Assembly (NCBI RefSeq): GCF_024679245.1
Contig: NC_090178.1
Location: 6,835,702 to 6,899,701 of the forward strand
DNA: 64,000 bases
Origin: Pseudorasbora parva
Taxonomy: Eukaryota; Chordata; Actinopteri; Cypriniformes; Gobionidae
Direction of reading: 5' to 3'
Numbering within the stretch: position 1 is the stretch's first letter; every line of letters starts with the position of its first letter. Positions 47,266 through 60,955 of the stretch are shown piece after piece. Made by a program: the position numbers and the translations under genes. Below the pieces are notes generated by a model. That model had not been told where the DNA came from, did no database searches, and worked only from the letters and a program-made list of their open reading frames with translations.

Positions 47266-48224
47266 CTTTTTAAACTGTGAGTATTTTAATGTTTATTGTC
47301 TGGTCCCATAGACTTCCATTACAAAAACAAAATATATATATATATATATCAGATCTCAGAAAATAAACAGATATAAAAAGCTAGAAAAACTGCCATGACA
47401 ATGCAATGGTGGAAATCAATGCAGGACACATAGATCCACATATTCACAGAAGAATAAACACCTCTATAATCCTCAGAATCAAAGCACAGCGTGAATTTCT
47501 GGTGCCCTGATTATTACCGTTCTTTGTTTTGTCTAAGAATGAAATCTTTCACGGCAGAGTCTCCCAAATCGGCTCTACGCAAGTGCAGCGGTTTGGGAGA
47601 GAGTTATGAATAATAGATTTGAGGCCGTTGCCTCCTGTGGTGAGGTGATTGCTTCATTAGCCATGATTAGCACTGCTCAAACTCCCCAACACACAGACCA
47701 CACAACTGTAGTCAAAACTCATCTCAGATTTTATAGTAAGCATGACCTACTTAATTTAGGGGCAGAATTATAAATATTGACTTTCTGTACCGAATACCTC
47801 CAGTCTAAGATGAAAAATATGCCCTACAACAGTTTTAATTACTAAGCAAAAGTTGATAAAATCTGTAGTGCCACATCAAAGCAGAATGAATCACCATTCC
47901 CATGAGCACTTAAAAAGCCCAGATAATTCGTCGAACAATATTCCTTCTTCTGCTGTCATTATTTATTTTATCAGATTATATAGTGTATAATTTATTATTT
48001 TATGCACCTCGCTTTTTGAAATAATCTTTAGAATGAATTTTGAATAGTGTGACAAGAAAAAACTGAAAAGATAGATTTCATCTAAAACAGATTTAAGGGA
48101 TTAAGTTAACCAAGTCTGTTAGTTGTCTAACATTAAAATGCAACTGAATGCGTTACACCACCTGAACAAACTGATTCACTAAAACGGATCTGCTACCTAA
48201 CTTGAGAAGTAATGTTGTTGTCAT
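47266..48224. other. Spacer without recognisable features
   Basis: Contains a short (TA)n at 47333-47349. No exon or terminal repeat recognised. Confidence 0.4.
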
Positions 48225-48720
48225 AGGCCGGCGTTTGGGGTCAATAACTTTTTATTTTTAAACAAAGTAATTATTTTATTCAGAAGGGATATAAATTGAG
48301 CAAAAGTCACAGTAAAGACATTTATAATTCTACAAAAGATTTCAATTTTATATGTTCTTTTGAACTTTCGTTTCATCAAAGTCTGAAAAAAAAAACGCAT
48401 CCCAGTTTGCACAAAAAATATGAAGTGACAAAAACAATGATAAAAACATTGATGATAATAATAATAAATGTTTTTTGAGCAGCAAATCAACATATTGATT
48501 TGAATGATTTCTGAAGAATCATGTGACACTGAAGACTGGAGTAATGATGCTGAAAATTCAGCTTTGATCCCATGAATAAATTATACTTTAAAATACAGAA
48601 AACAGTTCTTTTAAATGGTAATATTTTACAAATGTACAGTTTTTAATCAAATAAATGCAGCCTTTGTGAGCATAAGATACTTCTTTCAAAACATTTGTAA
48701 TAAATCTTACTAATTGAAAA
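48225..48720. repeat. Interspersed repeat, common cyprinid type
   Basis: 'AATCATGTGACACTGAAGAC', 'TGGAGTAATGATGCTGAAAA', 'AATCAAATAAATGCAGCC' and 'GTGAGCATAAGATACTTCTT' form a block I recognise as abundant in cyprinid genomes. Class uncertain (retroelement tail or DNA element). No terminal repeats found. Confidence 0.6.
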
Positions 48721-49536
<816 letters not shown>

Positions 49537-50036
49537 AAAGAGAGATCGTTGTTGACAGCTTAACCTCTGGGCTCAGATACAGATCTCTGCTGACAGACTG
49601 AACCAGAACTGTCACACAACTGATGGGTGTCGTCTTCTCATTTAATAATGTGCTTTCCTGGTGCATTAAAGTTTGTTACGCCCACTATATCAGATCTGGA
49701 TGTTAGTTCTGGATTGTTAGTTCTTCTGCTGTTTATCCCTAAAAAGCATATCAAACTGCATAATTTTTGATATGCAAATTTCAAAGGCCTCTAAATTATT
49801 TACACGATCAAAACTTTGCTGAAGTAAAAAGTAAAATGCCTTTTAGTATAATAGTAAAAACGTCAACCTTCAGCTTGTGGAACATGTTGTCTTTTGTTTG
49901 TGAAATCTTTACTGACTTTTTCAAGTAAACAAAAATTGTTTATATTGTTACTAATTGTTACAACCTTGGTTTACTATCCATACTTTACACATCCAGAGCG
50001 TGCGCACAAAAACCCCTCTCATATAGCGCACAAATA

Positions 50037-50080
50037 TGACCCTGGACCACAAAACCAGTCTAAGTTGCAAGGGTATATTA
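50037..50080. repeat. Host repeat, left part, split by a Tc1 insertion
   Basis: 'ATGACCCTGGACCACAAAAC' and 'CAGTCTAAGTTGCAAGGGTA' are the start of a familiar cyprinid repeat whose continuation ('GCCAAAAATCATTAGGATAT') lies at 51283-51515 beyond the Tc1 element. Confidence 0.7.
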
Positions 50081-51282
50081 TACACTCACCTAAAGGATTA
50101 TTAGGAACACCACACTAATACTGTGTTTGACCCCCTTTCACCGTCAGAACTGCCTTAATTCTACGTGGCATTGATTCAACAAAGGTGCTGAAAGCATTCT
50201 TTAGAAATGTTGGCCTATATTGATAGGATAGCATCTTGCAGTTGATGGAGATTTGTGGGATGCACATCCAGGGCACGAAGCTCCCGTTCCACCACATCCC
50301 AAAGATGCTCTATTGGGTTGAGATCTGGTAACTGGGGGCCATTTTAGTACAGTGAACTCATTGTCATGTTAAAGAAACCAATTTGAAATGATTCGAGCTT
50401 TATGACATGGTGCATTATCCTGCTGGAAGTAGCCATCAGAGGATGGGTACATGGTGGTCATAAAGGGATAAACATGGTCAGAAACAATGCTCAGGTAGGC
50501 TGTGGCATTTAAACAATGCCCAAATGGCACTAAGAGGCCTAAAGTGTGCCAAGAAAACACCCCCCACACCATTACACCACCACCACCAGCCTGCACAGTG
50601 GTAACAAGGCATGATGGATCCATGTTCTCATTCAGTTAACGCCAAACTCTGACTCTACCATCTGAATGTCTCAACAGAAATCGAGACTCATCAGACCAGG
50701 CAACATTTTTCCAGTCTTCAACTGTCCAATTTTGGTGAGCTTGTGCAAATTGTAGCCTCATTTTCCTATTTGTAGTGGAGATGAGTGGTACCCGGTGGGG
50801 TCTTCTGCTGTTGGAGCTCATACGCCTCAAGGTTGTGTGTGTTGTGGCTTCACAAATGCTTTGCTGCATATCTCGGTTGTAACGAATGGTTATTTTAGTC
50901 AAAGTTGCTCTTCTATCAGCTTGAATCAGTCGGCCCATTCTCCTCTGACCTCTAGCATAAGCAAGGCATTTTCGTCCACAGGACTGCTGCAGACTGGATG
51001 TTTTTCCATTTTCACACCATTCTTTGTAAACCCTAGAAATGGTTGAGTGTGAAAATCCCAGTAACTGAGCAGATTATGAAATACTCAGACCGGCCCGTCT
51101 GGCACCAACAACCATGCCACGCTCAAAAACATTCTGACATTTAGTTTGGAGTTCAGGAGATTGTGTTGACCAGGACCAAACCCCTAAATGCACTGAAGCT
51201 ACTGCCATGTGATTGGTTGATTAGATAGTTACATTAATGGGAACTTGAACAGGTGTTCCTAATAATCCTTTAGGTGAGTGTA
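50081..51282 (-). mobile_element. Tc1-like transposon, near full length (1.2 kb)
   Basis: Identical 31-bp inverted ends start at TA: 'TACACTCACCTAAAGGATTA' at the left, its complement at 51263-51282, and the match continues inward to AGGAACACC. TA serves as target site on both sides. A DD34E transposase remnant runs right to left across the interior. This is the most complete element in the window. Its ends look intact, so it could in principle be moved by a related transposase. Confidence 0.92.
50115..51140 (-). pseudogene. Tc1-like transposase, nearly full length, about six lesions
   Basis: Minus strand from about 51140: FERGMVVGARRAGLSIS, stop, SAQLLGFSHSTISRVYKEW (two helix-turn-helix units), RADRRATLTKITI region, then AQAHQNWTVEDWKNVAWSDE with the first catalytic Asp (about 50690), RVRVWR and a stop. 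The chain continues in the same frame: LNENMDPSCLV, AGGGGVMVWGVFS, YFQQDNAPCHKARI (second Asp, about 50415), WFL, stop, HDNEFTVLKWPP. After a small deletion LPDLNPIEHLWDV follows with the catalytic Glu (about 50305), ALDVHPTNLHQLQDAI, stop, one inserted base, and RRIKAVLTVKGGQTQY to the natural stop at 50115. I count about four nonsense changes and two indels. The catalytic triad itself is preserved. Length near 335 codons is normal for the family. Confidence 0.88.
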
Positions 51283-51515
51283 TGTATAAGAACATGGGGC
51301 CAAATTATAAATTTTTATTTTATGCCAAAAATCATTAGGATATTAAGTACAGATCATATTCGATAAAGATATTTTGTACATTTCCTACAGTAAATATATA
51401 AAACATTTAATAGTAGTAATACTGTGCATTGCTAAGGACTTAATTTGGACAACTTGAAAGGTGATTTTCTCAATATTCAGGGGTTTTTTGCACCCTGAGA
51501 TTCCAGATAATAAAA
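51283..51515. repeat. Host repeat, right part
   Basis: 'TTTTATGCCAAAAATCATTA', 'GTACATTTCCTACAGTAAAT' and 'GGTGATTTTCTCAATATTCA' continue the repeat begun at 50037. Together the halves bracket the Tc1 element. Confidence 0.65.
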
Positions 51516-51556
51516 TAGATGTACCTCTGCCAAATATTGTTCTAATAAACCATACA

Positions 51557-51655
51557 TGTCATGAGTAGATCACGCGCAGAACTTTCCACTCCCATCAGCG
51601 CTTTTATGCGACTACGCTCTCACACTAATTTGACCAGTTAAGTAAATCTGGCCCT
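51557..51655. repeat. Interspersed repeat, copy 2
   Basis: Matches 24065-24162: 'CACTCCCATCAGCGCTTTTA' and 'CTCACACTAATTTGACCAG'. Confidence 0.6.
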
Positions 51656-54600
51656 TATACAGTTACATTTATCAAATTATTAGGAAATACCCAAAACATG
51701 CTAGCCAGAAAAGAAATGTTATAACATTTCTTAGGAAATTTGATCCCTCAAAGGTGCATTAACAGAATGCCAAGACCACCTCAAACTGGTTTTAAAAACG
51801 TCTGAGACCACACGCAACACGAAGACAAGACTACTAAGCAATAATTTATTCTGGACATGGTCCTTGGCAACTCACTGCACATATTCTGTGGTTTTGCAAC
51901 AGTGAAATAAACCGAATGAAATGTTCTTAAGCCCAAACCTCACTGAAGAAAAGCCTAACCTCATTCTTTTGCCTTCAGAAAATGTCCTTGGCTGCCTAAA
52001 AGTGAGTGGTAGAGTGACAGGAAAGTAATTTGCCGCCTTTCACTGCCAGTGAAAATGATGCCAGTGGCTTAAGTTATGAGATGTGGTTTATATAGACAGA
52101 TCTAGACTGGTGTATAGGTACTTGCCCCAAGGCTGTGGAGAATCTGGTGCAGACTCAATCCGTCTGCACCAGAAAAAACTGAAATGGATATTAAATGAGA
52201 AAAAATATTTAGTTCAAGCAGACTGTTCATATTAGCTAAATCAAAATGACTATGTGCCATAATAATTTGGACATTCAAAAATGTCTGCATTTTTATACTC
52301 AAATCTGTTAATTGAACATCTATGCTAAAAGGATGCAAAACACATGCATTTAAACACACAAACTCATTTAAAATGCTAGCAAGCTGACGGACTTGTGCTC
52401 TTTATTTAGGCTGCAATCCTAAACTGCATTTAGCAAAACTAATTAGTACCTAGGGAGCATGTAAGCGAAAGTGATGTGTTGTGGTTGTATATCTTTGGTT
52501 ACAAAAACACAAGAATTCCAAGAGCAAGAACATTTGCAAGCCACCTGCATATTTAATATGCATGTCTGCATACTTCATGTTCATATGATCTACCACAGAT
52601 CTGCACAGAACAAACAACACGCCATTTCTTTTCCAAAAAAATGTCCACACACCCAGAGATTGCTCCATGTAAACATCCATAATTCCACACTGGGATTTGG
52701 TGCTGTAGACTATTTTCTGTAATCATGATGGTGTTTAATATACAGTATAATATTAAAATGTCCCTGGAAATGCACACGATTCACAATTTACACTACAAAG
52801 GTTTAATACAACTCATTGTGCAACAAGACAGCACAAGGATAATGTGCAAATTGCTTCAGAAACACTGACAAAGTAATTTGAGCACATTCATCTAAATGTG
52901 CACCGGATTAACCTCCAGGACAGTCTTTTATACACAGAGTATGAGCATATAACCTTCTTCAAAGTCAGACTAGAAAGTTTCTGTGTGAGAAATGTGCATC
53001 AGTACTGATCAATTTCCGCTTTAATAATTCATTCACTTGCTCTATTCTGCTATAGCCAGCAGTTGACATCATAAGGATACCTTTAGATATTGTGGGAATT
53101 AAAGCTTGTAATCAGGCATGCAATGTGCAATTCTGAAAACACCTTTGTATTTCTCTGCAAACTTCAAAGACATCCCAGCAAAGCCTCACATCTTCAAGGT
53201 GAAAATGTGTGTACTCCATTTTATCAAGCTTGAGGAGAGACTCCAAGAGAATTAGCACAGAAAAATTAAATTGGTCTCATTGAGGCCTAGCACTATAAGA
53301 CATTCATTTTTAATGTGGCAACTGCACCACTCCACACGCAGCGCCGTCCTGATTTCTGATCAGCCTCTGAGCTAAAGCTTAACTTTCCACCATGTCAGCT
53401 TAAAATAACGCAGAAAGAAACAAAGGCTGAGATTCAAATGTTTGGTCCAAAACACTCTTTTCTCTTTTCATTATCAGTACACTACTACTAGGAGAGGCTC
53501 AAGAAAAGGGATGGGAATCACAAGTTAAATTAAACCAATAATGTTGATACTTATTTATGAATCATTTTTGAATTTATAAATTGTGACTTTTAAAAGTTTA
53601 AAAAAAAACGTTATCAAAGACATTCATTTGTAAATAGGGTTAGGTACTGAAACTCTGGACTGAATCAGAACGCAGTTTTCGGTGCCCCATTTCGGTGGCA
53701 CTTAACCCTTTATTGCATACAATCCATTGGTACGATCACACTGGTGTGATTAGAATGTCAAGTGTATCACATGATCAACTTTATAGTTTTGGCTGGTGCT
53801 GAGCCAAAACAACATAATCTCAGTGTTTTTCATAGGCTATAGCACAACTATGCAGTGTTTTTAACCACATGTTTATTTGAGGTTTCGACAATTAAATGCA
53901 CATACGTACTAGCAAAACAATACATTTCTAGTATGTAAAATACAAACTGTTGTCTATTGTAAAACCAGAGAAAATCAATAAACTGTAAACTTATAATATA
54001 ATGGATTTAAAAGTACAAGCCAGTAATGTCTGTGAAGTAATACTATATTAGTGTAGCATACTGCTTATACAGCTAGTAAGCTAACAATGTTCTGTGGCAC
54101 CTGCGCTGTTGCTAAAACTTTTGGTTCTAACTGTAATTATTTCCCACATCCAGGTTCCAGGTTATAATTTTCAAGTCTGAATATTAATCTCTTAATTTTG
54201 CAGTAAGAAGTTAAACTTCTTTACAGGAGGTATATAGTAACAAACAAATCATTTGGTTAAGTTAAGGATGATAAAATATTTTTTTCTTTTTATAATCTGA
54301 GTTTAAAGATAGCAGTGTGCTTAATGGGTACTTGATCTTAACAGGTAAGTTTACCTATAATATTTTTACAGTGTTTTTTTTAAGCTTTGTTAATATGTGA
54401 AATATTACCTATACCCTTTTTGATTTTGTATTTGGGCTTTAATAGTGTATAGGCCATTGTCACTGTCGAAGATTATACAATGCATTTTTGAACAGAGCTC
54501 CCAAACGGCTCCATGGGTATGGCACCGGACTGCATTCACACAGCTAAACTAGTCAAACCGACTAATGACACACTGAAAGCGTGAAAGTGTCCTATGAGGC

Positions 54601-55559
54601 TTGCCGAAGCGAAGATTAAACTGGATTCTCAGAACACGCAAAGCACTCATTGAAAGCAGCGCATACGTGCAAAACCCAAATGACTGGGAGAGTCTTCAGA
54701 TACAGTTATTATGAGATTATACGCGCTCTGGATTAACTTGTAAGAGCATAAATATTTTGTGTTGTTAATGGGAGGTTTTGTACTGTGAGCGCCATGCATT
54801 GACTGATGGATGACTGATTTTACTGGGGATTTCAGAGACAGCTACGAGAGAAGTGCTCATTATACTGCTGCCCTGATAAAAACATGATGAAATAACTGGA
54901 GGGAAAAGAGAAGAGAGAGAAGAAGTAGGGATGGGAATCATCAGAAATGTAACCATTCTGGTTGCTTTAAGACCCATGAAAATGTTTGACAACAACCGGT
55001 TTGTAAGAGTCATTCATTTGTGAATCACTGGTCATGCTTTATGTTTGTGTTGCGTGCAACCAGCGAGGACAATACAATAGAAGGACGAGTTATACAGCGT
55101 CTTTGTATTATATCAAAGTGCTCAGACTTTTTTCCTCTCGTCACAATCAATGCACACTTAGATTTTTGCAAAAACACAGGCCGAATTTAAAACTGTGTTT
55201 TTGCTCCCCTGAAGGGCTCTGGGAAGGGGCGCTCCAAAAGATCAATTGAATCCCTTCACGAAGCGCCCTTGTACCAGTTCAATGGTGAAGGGTACATGCG
55301 ATGGTCACTTCAAGGAAGTGATTTTATCATTTATGGTCATGTGACTCCCAGGGTAGCGAATCCTCGTGATTTATTTTAAAGCGAGATGGTGGGAGAGTTT
55401 AAGTTACATCAACGGCATGACCTGCATATTTGTGTGTCCAAGTGCATTATTTCCTTTTTAAATAATTTGAGACATTAATTACAATATCACTTTATTCTAT
55501 AAAACCTATTAAAACATTTTTAGGTCATTAAAATAATACACATAATTTTTTGCTTTGTA
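51656..55559. other. Longest repeat-poor stretch
   Basis: Almost 4 kb without terminal repeats, microsatellites or fold-back structure that I could recognise, apart from a possible weak repeat near 55215-55370 ('GAAGCGCCCTTGTACCAG'). No splice-bounded coding segment was convincing. It is a natural place to look for conserved non-coding sequence. Confidence 0.4.
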
Positions 55560-56655
55560 TCTTAAACCCCCAAAATGTCAACTTGTCGTGTTTGGAGGGG
55601 AAAAAATGCTGAGTTGCACCATACCTACTTTGAATCATGGGGGTGAAAACATCATGCTTTGTGGCTGTTTTTCAGCAAAGGGACCAGGACGACTGATTCG
55701 TGTAAAGGAAAGAATGAATGGGGCCATGTACTATGAGATTTTGAGTAAAAATCTCCTTCCATCAGCAAGGGTATTGCAGATGAAACGTGGCTGGGTCTTT
55801 CAGCATGACAATGATCCCAAACACACGGCCCAGCAAAGAAGAAGTGGCTTCGTAAAAAGCATTTCAAGGTCCTGGAGTCTCCAGATCTCAACCCCATAGA
55901 AAATATTTGGAGGGAGTTGACAATCTGTGTTGCCCAGCAACAGCCCCAAAACATCACTGCTCTAGAGGAGATATGGAAGCTTCAGCTTAAGTTCTGCCAG
56001 GAAGACTTAATTACTTTGTCACTATTAATTTATCTCTATCCAATCACGTCTTCATAATTTCTGTATAAAGGTCGTACTTACACATGCTGGAGTTCGCAGA
56101 TGCCGATGCGACAACAACCTCCACCCTCCCCACCACCACCAGGATGGTTCCGTCCATACCTCCAAAGGGAGGTCGGCTGCGCCCCCGCCTTCATCTCAGG
56201 CAGGGATTTGCTGATCCGGATTACAAACTATGGACGGGGCCTATGCCAAAACTTTATTATGCTTGCTGGGCTGTTAATAAATGCATGCTTCATTCATCAT
56301 TCTATCTCCGAGTCTTTCTGGTAGAACTGCATGGAGGAATGGGCCAAACTACAAGCAAGTGTGTAAAAACCTTGTGGAGACTTACAGAAAACGTTCGACC
56401 TCTGTCATTGCTAAAGGCTATATAACAAAGTATTGAGATGAACTTTTGTTATTGACCAAATACTTATTTTCCACCATAACGTTCAAATAAATTCTTAAAA
56501 ACTTAGACAATGTGATTTTCTGGATTTTATTCTCTCATTCTGTCTCTCATAGTTGAAGTATACCTATGAGGAAAATTGCAGGCCTTTCTCATATTTTTAA
56601 GTGGGAGAACTTGCACAATTGGTGGCTGACTAAATACTTTTTTTGCCCCACTGTA
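55560..56655 (+). pseudogene. Tc1-like transposase 3' half and transposon 3' end, interrupted
   Basis: Reads [59 protein letters not shown] (second catalytic Asp near 55810), [14 protein letters not shown] (catalytic Glu near 55900), [15 protein letters not shown] 354-bp foreign insert then breaks the frame at 55973. The protein resumes at 56327 with CMEEWAK, ENVRPLSLLKAI, followed by the long 3' untranslated end and the terminus 'TTTTTGCCCCACTGTA' (56655). The 5' half with the DNA-binding domain is absent, and in-frame losses occur before SPDL. Dead. Confidence 0.88.
55973..56326 (+). mobile_element. Solo-LTR-like repeat, copy 2, inserted in Tc1 transposase
   Basis: Sits exactly between GAGAT and CTGCATGGAG of the transposase reading frame. 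Sense features: 'CTGTATAAAGG' (TATA-like, about 56062) and 'TTAATAAATGC' (polyadenylation-like, about 56275). Inverted blocks TTCTGCCAGGAAGACT and AGTCTTTCTGGTAGAA lie near its ends. Same sequence, inverted, at 27725-28086. No clear duplication of target bases; a 4-bp AGAT/AGAA duplication is conceivable. Confidence 0.65.
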
Positions 56656-56834
56656 TATTTAACACATTTTTGTCATTCATTTCATATGAAGTTTAAACAA
56701 GTTTCATAGGTTAAAATGTTTAATATTAGATAATATCGTTAGGTAAATGTGACTACATGTAGAAGAGACGGCAAGTTTCAAGTTAAAAGCAGAGAGGGAG
56801 CAGCAGAGGTCCTTCATGTCAGTACGTCATAAAT

Positions 56835-56952
56835 AGAATGAGGCATCAGTTTATTGTCGGGATTTTATTGTATCGCGCCGCATCCAGTGCAAACAAAATC
56901 ACTGGAGAATGAGGCATCAGTTTAATGCCGTGTCATATTGTGTCGCTCGCAT
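56835..56952 (+). repeat. 71-bp direct repeat, second copy split by hAT insertion
   Basis: 'GAATGAGGCATCAGTTTA' occurs at about 56838 and 56908. The first copy goes on 'GCGCCGCATCCAGTGC'. The second goes on GCTCGCAT and is cut by the hAT element; its remainder 'CTGGTGTGGACGCGG' appears at 58888. Confidence 0.8.
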
Positions 56953-58184
56953 CAAGGTTATTTTCGTAAACGAAAACTGAAACTAAGACTAAAACTATTG
57001 GTCAAAAAACATTTTCGTAAACTGAAATAAAATTTAAAAATCTGAATAAATAAAAAACTAAAACTAAACGAAACTAACTACTCTTACTAAAAAACTAACT
57101 GAAATAAAATAATAATTAGCAAAAATAAATATTTGTTTTCGTTATTAATAAGCTCTCTTTAATGTGGTGGAAAATCTGACTGTGGCGGTTGAGGGAGTGT
57201 ATATTGCGCTACTGCGCGTGAAGTGAGCTGAGAAGATTAACCGCTGTCCTGTGACGGACGCGTGCAGACAGGCAACACATCGCTAGTTCTAAACGGCAGT
57301 TCACAAAGAATCAATGCGTTCGTGCCAGTGAAAGGGGAAATAACACAAGGTAATGAGATGCACGTTGAACTTCTTTTAAGCTCACTGTTTTAGAATGCCG
57401 TTTCTTACGTGACGAGAGATGCAGGCGCAAAAGTCAGCAACTATATTAGCAAATAACGTTACTAGCCTACTGTGCGTTTGAGATTTCATATTTGCATAAT
57501 ATTGACAGGCTCAAAGGTGTTATCATAATCATTTACATTATATTATATTATTATCTGTGTGGAGACATTTCCCCACAAAGTAGGGAATACCAGGACACAC
57601 ATACACACACGTTTGTTTCACTATATTAGTGAGGACATTGCATGGACTTCTAATGATTTTATATCAGGTTAATGATATTTTATATCCCCTAACCCAATCC
57701 CTATCCCTAAACCTACCCATCCCAAGAACGTGCAAAACAATAGATTTAAATAAAAACATGTTTTGGCTGATTTATAAGCCTTTTTAACTAGTGAGGACCA
57801 GTCAAATGTCCTTACTAGTCAGTTATCATAATATTTTACTAGATAACTAGGACATTGGTCCCCTTTACAATTATAGCACAACAAACACACACACACACGC
57901 ACACACACATGTCTGGTGCGCTATCTTTGTGGGGACTTGCCATATAGACGTAATGGTTTTTATACCATACAAACCATATATTCTATCCCCCTACACTGCC
58001 CCTGCCCCTAAACCTACCCATCACAGGAAACATTCTGCATTTTTACATTTTCAATAGAACTCATTATGTATGATTTATAAGCTTTTGTACCCATGGGGAC
58101 CTCAATTTAGGTCCCCACGGTGACACGAGTCCCCATGAGTCTGTGTGCATTCAGTTTGAAGTCCTCACCAGGCTAGAAAAACAT

Positions 58185-58220
<36 letters not shown>

Positions 58221-58879
58221 CAAAACTGCTAGCCTACATTGTACTACTGAAGAAATTAAAATAAGCTTTTAATTGTTTAACAATATTTCATCTGTTAGTG
58301 AGTTTGTCTGGAATTTATAATTTTTACTTTTATATTTTACGTTGCATCTATTTTGTTCTTTAAGATAGATCCTCTGAGTATTAGCCTATGTCAAAAATAT
58401 CAAATATAATTTTTTAATATCAAAATATAATTTCTTTCATTTTCAATCTCCAGATCGTTGTTTGTATAGGTCATAGTTTGACTCGAGCTTTTTTGCTCAA
58501 AGGTGAAGACCCAACTTTATGCATGTTTTGTAAGACCGTCCTGGGTTTAAACAATAATGCTCGTTTATCAAGTTATTTCACTTAAGGATGTTTAGTAAGA
58601 TTAAACTCTAATCTGTTAATTAAACTTTGCTGAAATGAAAAACCTTGATTTGGTTTTTACACTTCATTATGGTAACTCTGCTAAACTATAATTACTAAAA
58701 CTAAAACTGAAACTAAATAAATAAAAACTAAATAGAAATGTATTTGCAAAATAAAAACTAAACTTAAACTAGCAAAACCATTTGTAAAACTAACTAAAAC
58801 TAAACTGAAATTTGTAGCAAAATTGAAAACGATAATAAAATAAAAACTAATTTAAAAAAGCGAAACTATAATAACCTTG
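56953..58879. mobile_element. hAT-type element, 1.93 kb, perfect 8-bp target duplication
   Basis: Ends CAAGGTTATT and AATAACCTTG are exact inverted repeats. Flanking octamer GCTCGCAT is present at 56945-56952 and 58880-58887. Subterminal regions on both sides are AAACTAAAACT-rich. No transposase frame survives. The interior has a GC-rich stretch (57170-57360) with a donor-like AAG|GTAATG at about 57348, CA-rich tracts and a 'GTGGGGACTTGCCATATAG'-type teleost repeat (57885-58160). An internally rearranged, non-autonomous hAT relative. Confidence 0.88.
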
Positions 58880-58944
58880 GCTCGCATCTGGTGTGGACGC
58901 GGTGTAACATAGTTCCAGGCAGGTCTTGACCGCATTACAGTTCC

Positions 58945-59150
58945 ATATCATTTCGCCAAATGAGTTCAGTTATTTCAAAGGTCCTTACAGACTACAACAC
59001 CAAAAGAGTCAAAATCCACAATGACAGTGAGAAAGCAAATAAATATAGCCTAGTGAACAATGGGATAATAACGACAAATAATTTCCATTATGTTTTCTTA
59101 TGTACGCAATGCACTTACAATCTCTCTCTCCCACTCTTTTAAACACACGC
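58945..59150 (+). repeat. Interspersed repeat, copy 2
   Basis: 'GAGTTCAGTTATTTCAAAGG' and 'TCCTTACA' with later 'CTCTCTCTCCCACTC' match 31395-31620, again leading into simple repeats. Confidence 0.6.
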
Positions 59151-59325
59151 ACATACAGTATGGATACACACTCGCACAGAAACATGTTGACAACGCTGCT
59201 CTACATGATATTTCAAACTAGTAGCATGGTAATAACAGTGCTGTTCTCAGAGCAGATACATTTACAGTAGCGATGCTCCCAAACACTGTTGAGAGATGCA
59301 CAGACTCGGGTAATTCACACACGCT

Positions 59326-60955
<1,630 letters not shown>

